DNA from: CAWJMN01 sp963844055
GTDB lineage: Bacteria; Planctomycetota; Planctomycetia; Pirellulales; Pirellulaceae
Reading direction: 5' to 3'
Assembly: GCA_963844055.1 (NCBI GenBank)
Contig: CAWJMN010000001.1
Coordinates: 3,534,001 to 3,598,000 of the forward strand
DNA length: 64,000 nt
Below, in pieces: positions 42,984 to 50,056 of this stretch. The position numbers and the translations under genes were made by a program. The notes below the pieces were generated by a model. That model saw only the letters and a program-made list of their open reading frames with translations, had not been told where the DNA came from and made no database searches. Each line of letters begins with the position of its first letter. The first letter of the stretch is position 1.

Positions 42984-43887
42984 ATGATTAGCAAGCCTAC
43001 AGTCCTGATCCTAGCGCTGTGCAAGCCGCCATGCCAATTATCCACTTGGCTCAGAATTAGTATCAGAGCTATGCAGGATTAAAGTAACTGGGAACTATCC
43101 TGAATTACCTGAATACTGGGACAAGGGCGACGTAGACGATTTTATATTACCTCTATCAAGAGGAGTCTACAGATCGATTGATGCATATCTTGAATCAACG
43201 GCCCATCGCGATATTGGCAAATACCTTTTGGCGCACAGCCTAAAGACAAGAGAAAATATTGACGGTCTTTTTCCGCCGGCAGAAACAGGCTGGTACCCCT
43301 ACCTTTTCGATTGCCTTACAAAAGGTGTCGGCACCGATTGGGAAAAAAACAGTCTTTCCATAATAACATTTAATTACGACAGATCTTTGGAAGCCTACCT
43401 TCACAATGGAGTCAAGTATCGATTCAGTCTCGACGATCATGACGCATGGAAGGTTGTGAGCAACATCCCCATTGTTCACGTTCACGGCATCCTTGGTCGT
43501 TACCCAGAGGTAGAGTACAAACAAACCATAGACCCTATGCACCTGTACGATATCTCGTGCAACATCCAAGTAATTCACGAGCTCAAAGATAGACCTAATG
43601 AGTTCTGCAACAGTGACTTCCAAAATGCCAATCGGCTTTTAAGACAAGCTTCGAGAGTCATCTTTTTAGGCTTCGGGTATCACGGTGACAACATCAGAAG
43701 ACTAGGCTTCTTTAAGGCTGAAGATATGGAATCGATTGAACTCTATGGCACAACACTTGGCTACACAGACTTTTTACTTACCAAGACTTTCAAAGATCTG
43801 GCATCTCAAGGATTTGATCTCTCGAAAATTCCTTATGAAAACTTGTCGTGTGACAATATCTTCCAAGTAAAAGTATCACTTGATTGA
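42984..43887 (+). pseudogene. SIR2-like NAD-binding protein, lesions in the GxGxS motif
   Basis: The ATG at 42984 gives MISKPTVLIL, which should be followed by a GAGAS loop. Two G residues are missing near 43014-43019, which moves the frame by two. Downstream the frame continues ASRHANYPLGSELVSELC, with ITFNYDRSLE, IVHVHGILGRYPE and RVIFLGFGYHGDNIRRLGF, all motifs of SIR2-like (SIR2_2) NAD-binding domains. Such single-domain proteins are common in anti-phage defence, where they deplete NAD. The gene lies on the opposite strand to the phage genes, is AT-rich and has no partner in view. It is broken exactly at the NAD-binding loop. A double sequencing error cannot be excluded. Confidence 0.65.
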
Positions 43888-44176
43888 GTGCTCTACGATC
43901 TCCACAGAATAGATTTCAGACCGAGATCTAATCGTAATGACCACTGATTATCATCGCGATACTGATAACAAGAGTGATCGTGCGGGGCCCCACGCAACGG
44001 CCCACAAGCTAAGCGAAGCCGCTGGGATACCTGCCCAAGCGTTCTACAGCCTGGACTGGTTCGCACTCGCTACAAGTGCGGCAAGGCGTTTTAGCGACCT
44101 GCTGGCAGTTGCGTGCCACCATCAAGACCAGAAACAACAGCGATAGAAGAATTGGCAGCATTGTGCGGAATGACGA
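43888..44176. other. intergenic stretch
   Basis: It contains a 69-codon plus-strand frame (43937-44146) without a convincing start context or family. I see no hairpin or repeat. It separates the SIR2-like gene from the next minus-strand gene and probably carries only the end of the cargo insertion. Confidence 0.35.
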
Positions 44177-44503
44177 CTAAACCTCGTGCGTCCCTTCGAC
44201 ATTCCGCTCGACGCGTGAAGCCGTTCGGCGTTCCAAAGCAGCGATGGCGTTTTGCAGATGCTCGATCGCTTCCTCGTTGAAGTCGCTCGCGAACTTCGTG
44301 TGTTGGTAGTACTCCAGTCGGTCCACGGCGGCCTCGATCACCGTCTCCACGAAACAGCCGTTCGGTTCCTTCACTTCGCCGTCCGCCGTCCGGAGCGGGC
44401 CACGCTGCCAGATGATCGACAGCCCTAGCCCCTTTGTGTCGCCGCCAGATGGGTGGCCATTCGCGTCAGTCTGATGGTTCGAACGGATCTGTTGCCCTGC
44501 CAT
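44177..44503 (-). CDS. Acb2/Tad1-hairpin-like small protein (tentative)
   Basis: The 108-aa protein has GLGLSIIWQRGPLRTADGEV, KEPNGCFVETVIEAAVDRLE, then a helical hairpin FNEEAIEHLQNAIAALERRT and ASRVERNVEGTHEV. The pattern NGxFVExVIxAAxxRLxFYQ and ExxxAxxHLxxAxxxLxxRTxxRxxRxVEGTH occurs in a widespread family of small phage proteins. As I recall, these relate to the Acb2/Tad1 helical hairpin that binds cyclic nucleotides and so blocks CBASS or Thoeris defence. The match is from memory of the pattern and needs a profile search. The gene has the GGGGGCAGGC leader. Confidence 0.45.
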   Translation of the reverse strand: MAGQQIRSNHQTDANGHPSGGDTKGLGLSIIWQRGPLRTADGEVKEPNGCFVETVIEAAVDRLEYYQHTKFASDFNEEAIEHLQNAIAALERRTASRVERNVEGTHEV

Positions 44504-44690
44504 GCCTGCCCCCTAGAAGCTTGCTCGACTGACCGTGTGAATATGAAGCGACAAGCGGAATCTAGCGAGACAGAAGCGAAACCGTCAAACCTTGCCCCTA
44601 CTATCCCTAGCCGACCTGGTCCCCAAAAAGGGGCTCGGCTGGGTATTGTGGACGGTATTTGATGGGGGGTAAAACTATGAATGTGAAGAT

Positions 44691-44727
44691 TGCGGCATAG
44701 CACGGTCTCCAGTGCGGCATAGCACGG
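44691..44727. repeat. 15-bp direct repeat pair
   Basis: TGCGGCATAGCACGG occurs twice at 44691-44705 and 44713-44727, 22 bases apart, i.e. two helical turns. It lies upstream of the first cassette-like gene. It may be an operator or a recombination relic. Confidence 0.5.
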
Positions 44728-44747
44728 CGAATTTTCCGAGCGATACT

Positions 44748-44856
44748 ACGCAACTCATTGTTTAGCATCACATATTACACTTTACTAATCCATACTCGGC
44801 TGCAATTTAGTCGCGTGCTACACCGCGATTTTGCGGTCTAATACTAGTTATCCGAC
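44748..44856 (+). repeat. possible attC- or attI-like site, weak
   Basis: The right end GTTATCCGAC (44847-44856) is like a recombination core box (GTTRRRY type) and precedes the first gene by 15 bases. A possible left partner (ACGCAAC at 44748-44754, followed by bases that pair poorly with CTAATACTA) is weak. Its meaning depends on the much clearer sites that follow. Confidence 0.3.
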
Positions 44857-44871
44857 AGAGATTCGAACTTC

Positions 44872-45312
44872 ATGACAACATCTCTCGAATCCGATCCGCG
44901 GCTTCCCAATGACCTTCGGTGGCTTATGGCATTGCGACTATTCCATTTGCAACCTTGGTTCCTCTTCCGGCATCGAGACGAATACCAGTTCGCTTCGAGC
45001 GCGTTTGCAAATGAGGACGTCCAGCACCGCGCCGTACTCACGTTCGCGCGACGCCATGATTGCGACGACTTCGCTGGGCTAGAAATCGTCGATGGCTCTG
45101 TGACTTCCCGAGTGATATACTTTCATCCTGTGTTTGGTTCATCGACTTTACCGGTTCCCGATCCGAGAAAATGGGATATCTGTTGGGGCACATATCCTGA
45201 TGTTTTTGCGTTTCTTTCCGAAGTGATTGTGCCAGCAATGCGTGATTGGGCACTATGCTCGGACGCTTCGGAGATCGATTCATACTACCGTGACGACAAA
45301 AACGTCGGATAA
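44872..45312 (+). CDS. cassette gene 1, hypothetical protein, 146 aa
   Basis: The protein is rich in aromatic residues and includes AVLTFARRHDCDDFAGLEIV, RVIYFHPVFG and DVFAFLSEVIVPAMRDW. The overall pattern (a Phe-Ala strand, a VxxH strand, a W...FxxFL helix) is weakly like the SUKH/SMI1-KNR4 immunity fold. I do not claim it. The gene is on the plus strand and the stop TAA lies within the R box of the following attC-like site, as is typical of integron cassettes. Confidence 0.55.
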   Translation: MTTSLESDPRLPNDLRWLMALRLFHLQPWFLFRHRDEYQFASSAFANEDVQHRAVLTFARRHDCDDFAGLEIVDGSVTSRVIYFHPVFGSSTLPVPDPRKWDICWGTYPDVFAFLSEVIVPAMRDWALCSDASEIDSYYRDDKNVG

Positions 45313-45399
45313 CAATGCCATGCACGCCGAGCATGCGATCGGCCGTTTTTAACATGGTGGCTTTACTCGCGCGTGCCGGGTGATGGCTGCCGTTCGTCG
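45306..45399 (+). repeat. attC-like site 1
   Basis: The left core box CGGATAAC (45306-45313) is followed by AATGCCATGCAC. The right part GTGATGGC ends in GTTCGTCGG (core GTT at 45392). The left L box pairs with the right one with one unpaired base, as in attC hairpins. Total length 94 bases. It overlaps the end of cassette gene 1 and precedes gene 2 by about 30 bases. Confidence 0.6.
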
Positions 45400-45429
45400 G
45401 CAAAAAGTATTCGCGTTGAGCTTAAACAA

Positions 45430-45855
45430 ATGACGGATTCTCAACCCGAGTTCCCAGTACAGACAATGCCCTGGGATGAGTTCCAAGCTTACCTCGCTCC
45501 CTTCGACAAGCGGCTCCCGGAAAACGCATCTCACAACGTCTATGAGGCACAACTGACCGAGATGCAATCACGCTTTCGCCGCCTTTCTTCTGGCATTGGA
45601 ACAGAAGGCGAAGACTGGGAACTGCCTCCGCATTACCAAGATGCATTGGTCTTTTACGTCTACGTGAACGATGCCAAGATGTATTCACCGAAACTGCTAT
45701 ACGCAATTTCAGAGGCAATGGCCGGATTTGATGAAGTATGGCTCGCTGAATTAGAATGCTTCAACCCTCCGTTAAAGCCTGGTGGAGTCACTTTTCTTGC
45801 ATATCACAAAGGACGACTCTTGGCATCCAACGGTCACGAGTCGCTTGCGCCGTAG
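45430..45855 (+). CDS. cassette gene 2, hypothetical protein, 141 aa
   Basis: The protein starts MTDSQPEFPVQTMPWDEFQA and contains HYQDALVFYVYVNDAKMYS and AISEAMAGFDEVWLAELECF. It looks like a compact alpha/beta protein. I do not recognise it. The chosen ATG is the first after the attC-like site and leaves a normal leader. Its stop lies 20 bases before the next attC-like core box. Confidence 0.55.
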   Translation: MTDSQPEFPVQTMPWDEFQAYLAPFDKRLPENASHNVYEAQLTEMQSRFRRLSSGIGTEGEDWELPPHYQDALVFYVYVNDAKMYSPKLLYAISEAMAGFDEVWLAELECFNPPLKPGGVTFLAYHKGRLLASNGHESLAP

Positions 45856-45874
45856 CACAACTGACGGGAGGCAG

Positions 45875-45966
45875 CCGACGAACCAAGCGGTGAATCCAAG
45901 CCGCCGATAATTTCACTAGTTATATCAACATCAAACGCGGCGGCTGGGTTACCGCCGACGTTCGCC
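45875..45966 (+). repeat. attC-like site 2
   Basis: The left box CCGACGAAC (45875-45883) is followed by CAAGCGGTGAATCCAAGCCG. The right arm CGGCGGCTGGGTTACCGC ends in GACGTTCGCC (core GTT at 45960). The arms pair over about 16 positions with a few unpaired bases. This is the second clearest site of the array. Confidence 0.65.
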
Positions 45967-46023
45967 AACAAAGTGCGACTCAACGTTATGTCGTTACATC
46001 CAACATCGTTCTGTGGCGTCACT

Positions 46024-46389
46024 ATGACTGCGGATACGTATGATGACGATGTTGCGTTACGTGCATACGTCTTGCAGCACTTCCCGCATCTGATGACTGC
46101 GGTTGAACGGCGTGTGACCGAATACATTGCACCGATTGTTAGCAATGCGGAAGACTCAAAGATCATCAAACTGTACGATTTCCTTGAAGAGCGCGACGGG
46201 CACGTGGACGATGCTGATGTGATATCGGCTTTTCAAACGCCATACGAAGATCGTATTGCAAATGCGGTGGATCGCGTTTTGGAAACTCGGCGCGGCGAAC
46301 TCATTGAAAATCGTTGCGCAAAGTGTCAACGGCTTGCCCGTACGCCTGCTGCAAAGCAATGCTTGTGGTGTGGACACGACTGGCACTAA
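46024..46389 (+). CDS. cassette gene 3, protein with C-terminal zinc ribbon
   Basis: The protein has a helical N-terminal part (LRAYVLQHFPHLMTAVERRV) and ends in NRCAKCQRLARTPAAKQCLW then CGHDWH, a four-Cys zinc ribbon with the CxxC and CxWCGxxW spacing. I chose the ATG of MTADTYDDD. The upstream ATG at 45988 is also possible. The function is unknown. Zinc ribbons at the C-terminus are common in small cassette proteins. Confidence 0.55.
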   Translation: MTADTYDDDVALRAYVLQHFPHLMTAVERRVTEYIAPIVSNAEDSKIIKLYDFLEERDGHVDDADVISAFQTPYEDRIANAVDRVLETRRGELIENRCAKCQRLARTPAAKQCLWCGHDWH

Positions 46390-46418
46390 ACTATACCGCA
46401 ATCCGCCAACGAAGACGG

Positions 46419-46510
46419 CGGCGAACCAAACGATGCAACCGAGCGGCGAAGTCGGGCGTTTTGAAGTTGTCGATCTTCCGTCGCCGCCGGCTGATCGTAG
46501 ACGTTCTGCC
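46419..46510 (+). repeat. attC-like site 3
   Basis: The left box CGGCGAAC (46419-46426) is followed by CAAACGATGCAACCGAGCGG. The right arm TCGCCGCCGGCTGATCGT ends in GACGTTCTGCC (core GTT at 46503). The arms pair over about 17 positions with unpaired bases in the expected place. Confidence 0.65.
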
Positions 46511-46534
46511 ACTGAGACAGCAGTAGCTTTCAAC

Positions 46535-47083
46535 ATGATGTTTGGCGATCCCAGCGAATTCGCAATTGAGGCGATGATAGAGCCGCATTTGATCGCGCCA
46601 TCTGCTGTCTGGGGCAGAATGTGCCTACACATCGGCCCGGTCGTGCTGGGTGACATTACTGACGAACATTGCGGACTATACGGTGCCTATTGCGGGTTCA
46701 ATGAATTGGTCGGCGACACAACTCGCCTGTGGGATGATTCATTCACAGGATTGAATCACAAGCAAATCCACGATCGTGTTCGTAACGCTATTTATGGTGA
46801 CGATGAACGTTCAATGGATACTATCTTGGCGGACGCTCAGCGGTATCGACGCTTCGATTTCCTGACAAACTGGGGAGAGCAATTCGACGGTTTTGCTTCT
46901 GTGATTGTTCAGCATGATGATGCCATCACTACGATCCTGCATCGCCCACACTCGGCCTTTGCACGAAAACGCGATCCCGGGCCGTTCGTCGTGGCAACTT
47001 GCAATACACTTGATTTTCGTGACGCGTGTGGTGCCTTCGTAAGGTGGTTCGACAGTGAGGCTTCAAGGCTCACCCTGCGATAG
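46535..47083 (+). CDS. cassette gene 4, Imm42-like protein
   Basis: The protein begins MMFGDPSEFAIEAMIEPHLI. The FGDPxxFAI opening resembles the immunity-protein family Imm42 (starts M-x-F-G-D/N-P-x-x-F-A-I), often found as integron cassettes. Later segments (MCLHIGPVVLGDI, DGFASVIVQHDDAITTIL) fit an alpha/beta immunity fold. I start after the attC-like site rather than at the longer frame, which would run through that site. The stop TAG overlaps the next core box. Confidence 0.55.
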   Translation: MMFGDPSEFAIEAMIEPHLIAPSAVWGRMCLHIGPVVLGDITDEHCGLYGAYCGFNELVGDTTRLWDDSFTGLNHKQIHDRVRNAIYGDDERSMDTILADAQRYRRFDFLTNWGEQFDGFASVIVQHDDAITTILHRPHSAFARKRDPGPFVVATCNTLDFRDACGAFVRWFDSEASRLTLR

Positions 47084-47174
47084 GCAGAACAAGGCGTTCA
47101 ACCCGAGCGGCGGATCGGGCGTTTACTCAAATCAAAGTCACTTGGCCGCAACCGGGTTACCTCTGTCGTCCGCC
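47083..47174 (+). repeat. attC-like site 4, degenerate
   Basis: The left box GGCAGAAC (47083-47090) is followed by AAGGCGTTCAACCCGAGCGG. The right part GGCCGCAACCGGGTTACC ends in GTCCGCC at 47168. The central CGGGTT is conserved, but the right core has lost the second T. It is a weakened site. Confidence 0.45.
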
Positions 47175-47635
47175 GATTACAAAGCCGATCTAGAAACGCG
47201 ACTAAACAATGGGATTCGCACACCTGATCATCGGGCCCGATCCGACGAGGGCAAAATTCTTCGATGGCGTCGAAGGGGACCCAGACGCTGCTGCAACATT
47301 CTCATGTAGTGCGCGTGCAGCGAGACCGTGCGCATTCCGCTATGGACATTTCTCGCCAAGAACTTGTCTTGGAAACACGACCGACCGCCGGAACACGTTG
47401 CTCAGCTCGCGCGTCTCTTCCGTCTGAACTCTAAAATGATCATGGACTCGCCAACGTATATAGGCAACGGCTCGCGGCTTTCCCGTGATTGGAACATGCA
47501 AGTGCAATGTGTGCGGCCATCAATTGACTGTCTGCATCAGCTATGATGAATTGAGTCCACTTCACTATGAAGCGGTGCTGGATGGCGTTGCAGAATGGGC
47601 ACCCGTTTGACGGGAAACGACAGCTCGCCGAGAAT
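47175..47635 (+). pseudogene. cassette 5, decayed
   Basis: The cassette has no intact frame. Its 3' end reads TCKCNVCGHQLTVCISYDEL and ends AVLDGVAEWAPV before a TGA, i.e. a Cys ribbon with a following helix, but a stop codon lies directly upstream in the same frame. A short frame starts at 47209 (MGFAHLIIGPDPTRAKFFDG) and ends early. It is a decayed gene flanked by two attC-like sites. Confidence 0.4.
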
Positions 47636-47727
47636 CGGCGAACTAGGCGTTGGACCAGAGCCGCGATCTGGTCTGGGAAAATGAAGGCGTTGACTCGTCG
47701 CGGCCTGGTCAACGCGGTCGTTACGCG
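47636..47727 (+). repeat. attC-like site 5
   Basis: The left box CGGCGAAC (47636-47643) is followed by TAGGCGTTGGACCAGAGCCG. The right arm TCGCGGCCTGGTCAACGC ends in GTCGTTACGCG (core GTT at 47720). The arms pair over about 20 positions with single unpaired bases. It is the best match to an attC in the array. Confidence 0.7.
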
Positions 47728-47735
47728 AGAATAGA

Positions 47736-48080
47736 ATGAGCATGCCACAGCCCATATCGGTCGCATTAGTCGCTGCGACTGAATCTGAGATCGGACGCCT
47801 CAAGCGGAGTTTTCGACTTGGCTTGCCTGGAATCGGACCCGCTCACTTTTGTGCTCTGGATTCCGCAACCTGCAATCCCGAACAAATGCCAAAGAATTCC
47901 GTTCATTTGTGGCTCGCTATGGATGAGCCGTCTTTTGAAACATGCCAGATGCTGCCACCACACACAGATCGAGGCTTTTACAATGACATATTCCCACAAC
48001 CGGTTGTGAGAGTTTCTTCAGTATTCGAACTTGAAGGTTGGGTGAAGAGAATCGAAGTCGCATACCTATCAACCAGCTAA
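47736..48080 (+). CDS. cassette gene 6, hypothetical protein, 114 aa
   Basis: The gene starts 9 bases after the attC-like core, as cassette genes do. The protein opens MSMPQPISVALVAATESEIG and holds VHLWLAMDEPSFETCQML. Possibly it is an alpha/beta protein. It is not recognised. It is followed by what looks like the left half of another attC-like site. Confidence 0.55.
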   Translation: MSMPQPISVALVAATESEIGRLKRSFRLGLPGIGPAHFCALDSATCNPEQMPKNSVHLWLAMDEPSFETCQMLPPHTDRGFYNDIFPQPVVRVSSVFELEGWVKRIEVAYLSTS

Positions 48081-48690
48081 TTCCAAGATGCAAAACAAGC
48101 CGCTCCACCCGCCGCCGTTTTTCGCTCCCTGCTATGTTCATTTGCTGAGCACCGCACCCCTCCAGGCCAACCGCCTGCGCGATCAACTGACAGCCCTTGT
48201 CAGCAATGAACGGTATGCGTCGCAAGCCTTCCACCCCCAGTCGCCGAACATCGCCCACAGTCCGTATGTCATACCGTTCGAGCATTTCCACGATCCGCAC
48301 GCTCATGCCGTTGTCGTGATGATCAGGACCGCCGCCAAGCGACGTAGAGGCCAGCGGCTCGTCATTGGGCAGATCACGCGGATCGTGCGGCTCCTGCTTG
48401 CACAGACCGCTGGCAAAGGCGTACCGGATCGCTGCGATCGCACCGGGTTCGTTGCCATGCGACAGCTCGATCTCCACCCTTGCCAGGCAGTCGCGAATTA
48501 GCTCGGGCGAGGTTTCAGGACGCTCCGCCGGCCGGATGATCGAGGAATCGTAGTACTCGTCGCGATGCAGGACACCTTTGACGTCGGCCGACCGATGCTC
48601 GCAGCGGACCATCTCAAGCTTGCGTGAAGTGGGCTTACGATTTCGTTTACGAGCAGGCTGGTTCGAGGGCGGGTAGATATCGTAAACCAT
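47917..48690 (-). CDS. protein with RNA polymerase alpha-CTD-like domain, tail altered
   Basis: Residues about 125-175 (MSVRIVEMLERYDIRTVGDV, RRLGVEGLRRIPFIADKGCQ, LIAQAVGLEG) match the helix-hairpin-helix C-terminal domain of RNA polymerase alpha (SVRxxNxLxxxxIxTxGDLLxx...L..IPxxGxKxxxEI). The first 100 residues are basic and polar, probably DNA- or protein-binding. After residue 190 the frame runs into the cassette array, so the last roughly 65 residues are not original. The gene's 3' end is probably replaced at about 48120. It may regulate host or phage transcription. Confidence 0.55.
   Translation of the reverse strand: MVYDIYPPSNQPARKRNRKPTSRKLEMVRCEHRSADVKGVLHRDEYYDSSIIRPAERPETSPELIRDCLARVEIELSHGNEPGAIAAIRYAFASGLCKQEPHDPRDLPNDEPLASTSLGGGPDHHDNGMSVRIVEMLERYDIRTVGDVRRLGVEGLRRIPFIADKGCQLIAQAVGLEGCGAQQMNIAGSEKRRRVERLVLHLGISWLIGMRLRFSSPNLQVRILKKLSQPVVGICHCKSLDLCVVAASGMFQKTAHP
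48088..48120 (+). repeat. left half of an attC-like site
   Basis: ATGCAAAACAAGCCGCTCCA followed by CCCGCCGCCG is like the left half of the other sites (core AAC, then a GC-rich L box). No right half follows. From about 48120 the sequence codes for the minus-strand RpoA-CTD-like protein, so the cassette array is cut or joined here. Confidence 0.4.
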
Positions 48691-48841
48691 TGAGCTGGAA
48701 CACCTTACAACGACGTGACGGTGCTAGGTAACGTTCTGCCCCTTTTCTTAGCAGCTTTTTGGAAGAACAATCAATCCATGAGCACTGTTCGACTGTGGTA
48801 CGAGTGCGCCTTAATGACCGCATGCTCAATACGAGGTGAAG

Positions 48842-49057
48842 ATGGAAGCGACGAAGGATGTGACGATGAAAGTTGACAAGCTGCTTGAACGAATTCAACG
48901 GGTAAGGGATGCACTAGCTGCAATTCCTCTTAGCCAAGTGCAAGCCCGGGATATTGGTGAACCGTGGGTCACGAGAGAATTTTCTGATTGGCCTAACAGG
49001 CTTTTGATTGCACTCATGCGACCGTTCGAAGCTCAAGCCAAGTCCACACAACGCTAA
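48842..49057 (+). CDS. small hypothetical protein, 71 aa
   Basis: The protein (MEATKDVTMKVDKLLERIQR, LSQVQARDIGEPWVTREFSD) is helical and basic. GAGGTG lies 4 bases upstream of the ATG. The gene overlaps the stop of the convergent nuclease by 4 bases. It is probably a small moron. No family is recognised. Confidence 0.4.
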   Translation: MEATKDVTMKVDKLLERIQRVRDALAAIPLSQVQARDIGEPWVTREFSDWPNRLLIALMRPFEAQAKSTQR

Positions 49058-49770
49058 CCACCGCACATACCGCAGGGTCGTCCCTCATCTTTTGAGCATT
49101 CCCTGCCGCGAGTGGTCTTCATAAAATACTGACAGCCCTCATTATGCCGCACGCCGGACGACGTGTTGAGCCAATACACAGCGCCGGACGACTGTTTCGG
49201 CTGGGCCTCCTTCAGATTGCTGGGCTGAGCGATAGAGGAGGCCTTTTTTGGGACGGTAGACTGCGTCTCAACTTCGTCAGCAGGTTGCTTCTGTCGCTTC
49301 CTGAACTCCCACGGAGCCAACGGATTAGGATCAGCCCACAGGCCGAGCTTTTTGCTCTTGGCCGCTGACTCCGCTTTCGCGAGCTTCGCGTCAGTGCTGT
49401 ACTGCTTGTAATGCCAGGCAAACCCGTCCTCAACCATCTTCTGGTTCAGAGAGACGCCGTCCACAAACACTTCACCCAGCGTTCGGCCGTACTTATCTTT
49501 TCCGGTCGGATGAACCGTCGCTTCCTTGGTGCCAACAAGCGACTGCAAATGCTGCTTGGCCTTGTTTCCGAAAGCTTGCTTTGACTCAGGTGCGTCGATC
49601 CCTTCCAGACGAATGCGAATCGACTCTTTGCCTACCAAGACCGTGAGCGTGTCGCCGTCAGCAATAGAGATCACCTTGCCGGTCAAACTACCGGGCGGAG
49701 CTGAGAGGGCCAGCAAGGCCATTGCCGGAGCAAGCAGCAAGGCACAGACAGCAGAGAGGTAGCGACCCAT
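49054..49770 (-). CDS. secreted thermonuclease-like protein (SNase fold)
   Basis: A signal peptide (MGRYLSAVCALLLAPAMALL) precedes the SNase fold: VISIADGDTLTVLV, IRIRLEGIDAPESKQAFG with the R-L-x-G-I-D-A-P-E motif that carries the first catalytic Arg and Asp, KDKYGRTLGEVFV with the second Arg, and VEDGFAWHYKQY. An Arg/Lys and Gln-rich linker leads to a C-terminal Cys/His segment (VRHNEGCQYFMKTTRGREC, ending CGMCGG) that resembles a nuclease-associated excalibur-like or zinc-binding tail. It should cut nucleic acids outside the cytoplasm. The internal ATG begins the signal peptide. Confidence 0.8.
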   Translation of the reverse strand: MGRYLSAVCALLLAPAMALLALSAPPGSLTGKVISIADGDTLTVLVGKESIRIRLEGIDAPESKQAFGNKAKQHLQSLVGTKEATVHPTGKDKYGRTLGEVFVDGVSLNQKMVEDGFAWHYKQYSTDAKLAKAESAAKSKKLGLWADPNPLAPWEFRKRQKQPADEVETQSTVPKKASSIAQPSNLKEAQPKQSSGAVYWLNTSSGVRHNEGCQYFMKTTRGRECSKDEGRPCGMCGG

Positions 49771-49939
49771 ATTCAGCCTCGGTCGGGAACAGTGGCGATT
49801 CAGCAACGACATCCCAGATTGTCAAACATCCGACGGCCGGACGCTAGGACCTAATCAGGCTACGGGACGCAGTAAGATAAATGAAATCTGCCGAAAAAAG
49901 GCAGTCGCCAAGGATCACGCGCGGCATGGGAAGGGCTCA

Positions 49940-50015
49940 AAACTACTAAGGCTTGCGGGCCGTTGGGGTGGGTAGCAGCGAGGCCCGCAAGGTAGCGCGA
50001 AGAAGGCAGTTTTGG
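49940..50015. other. stable hairpin in intergenic region
   Basis: A 10-bp perfect stem CTTGCGGGCC (49952-49961 with 49982-49991) has a 20-base G-rich loop. An outer AAAACT/AGTTTT pairing (49940s and 50010s) may extend it. No T tract follows on either strand. It lies in a 286-base gap without a gene, so it may be part of a non-coding RNA or a structured leader for the nuclease transcript. Confidence 0.4.
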
Positions 50016-50056
50016 CAATGGTTAGTTTTGCTGTCGCATCTTACTTGCAAAATCGA

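Noticed and set aside
43937..44146. Plus-strand 69-codon frame after the SIR2-like gene
   Set aside because: Weak start context, no motif, and it lies in an otherwise empty gap. Not enough to call a gene.
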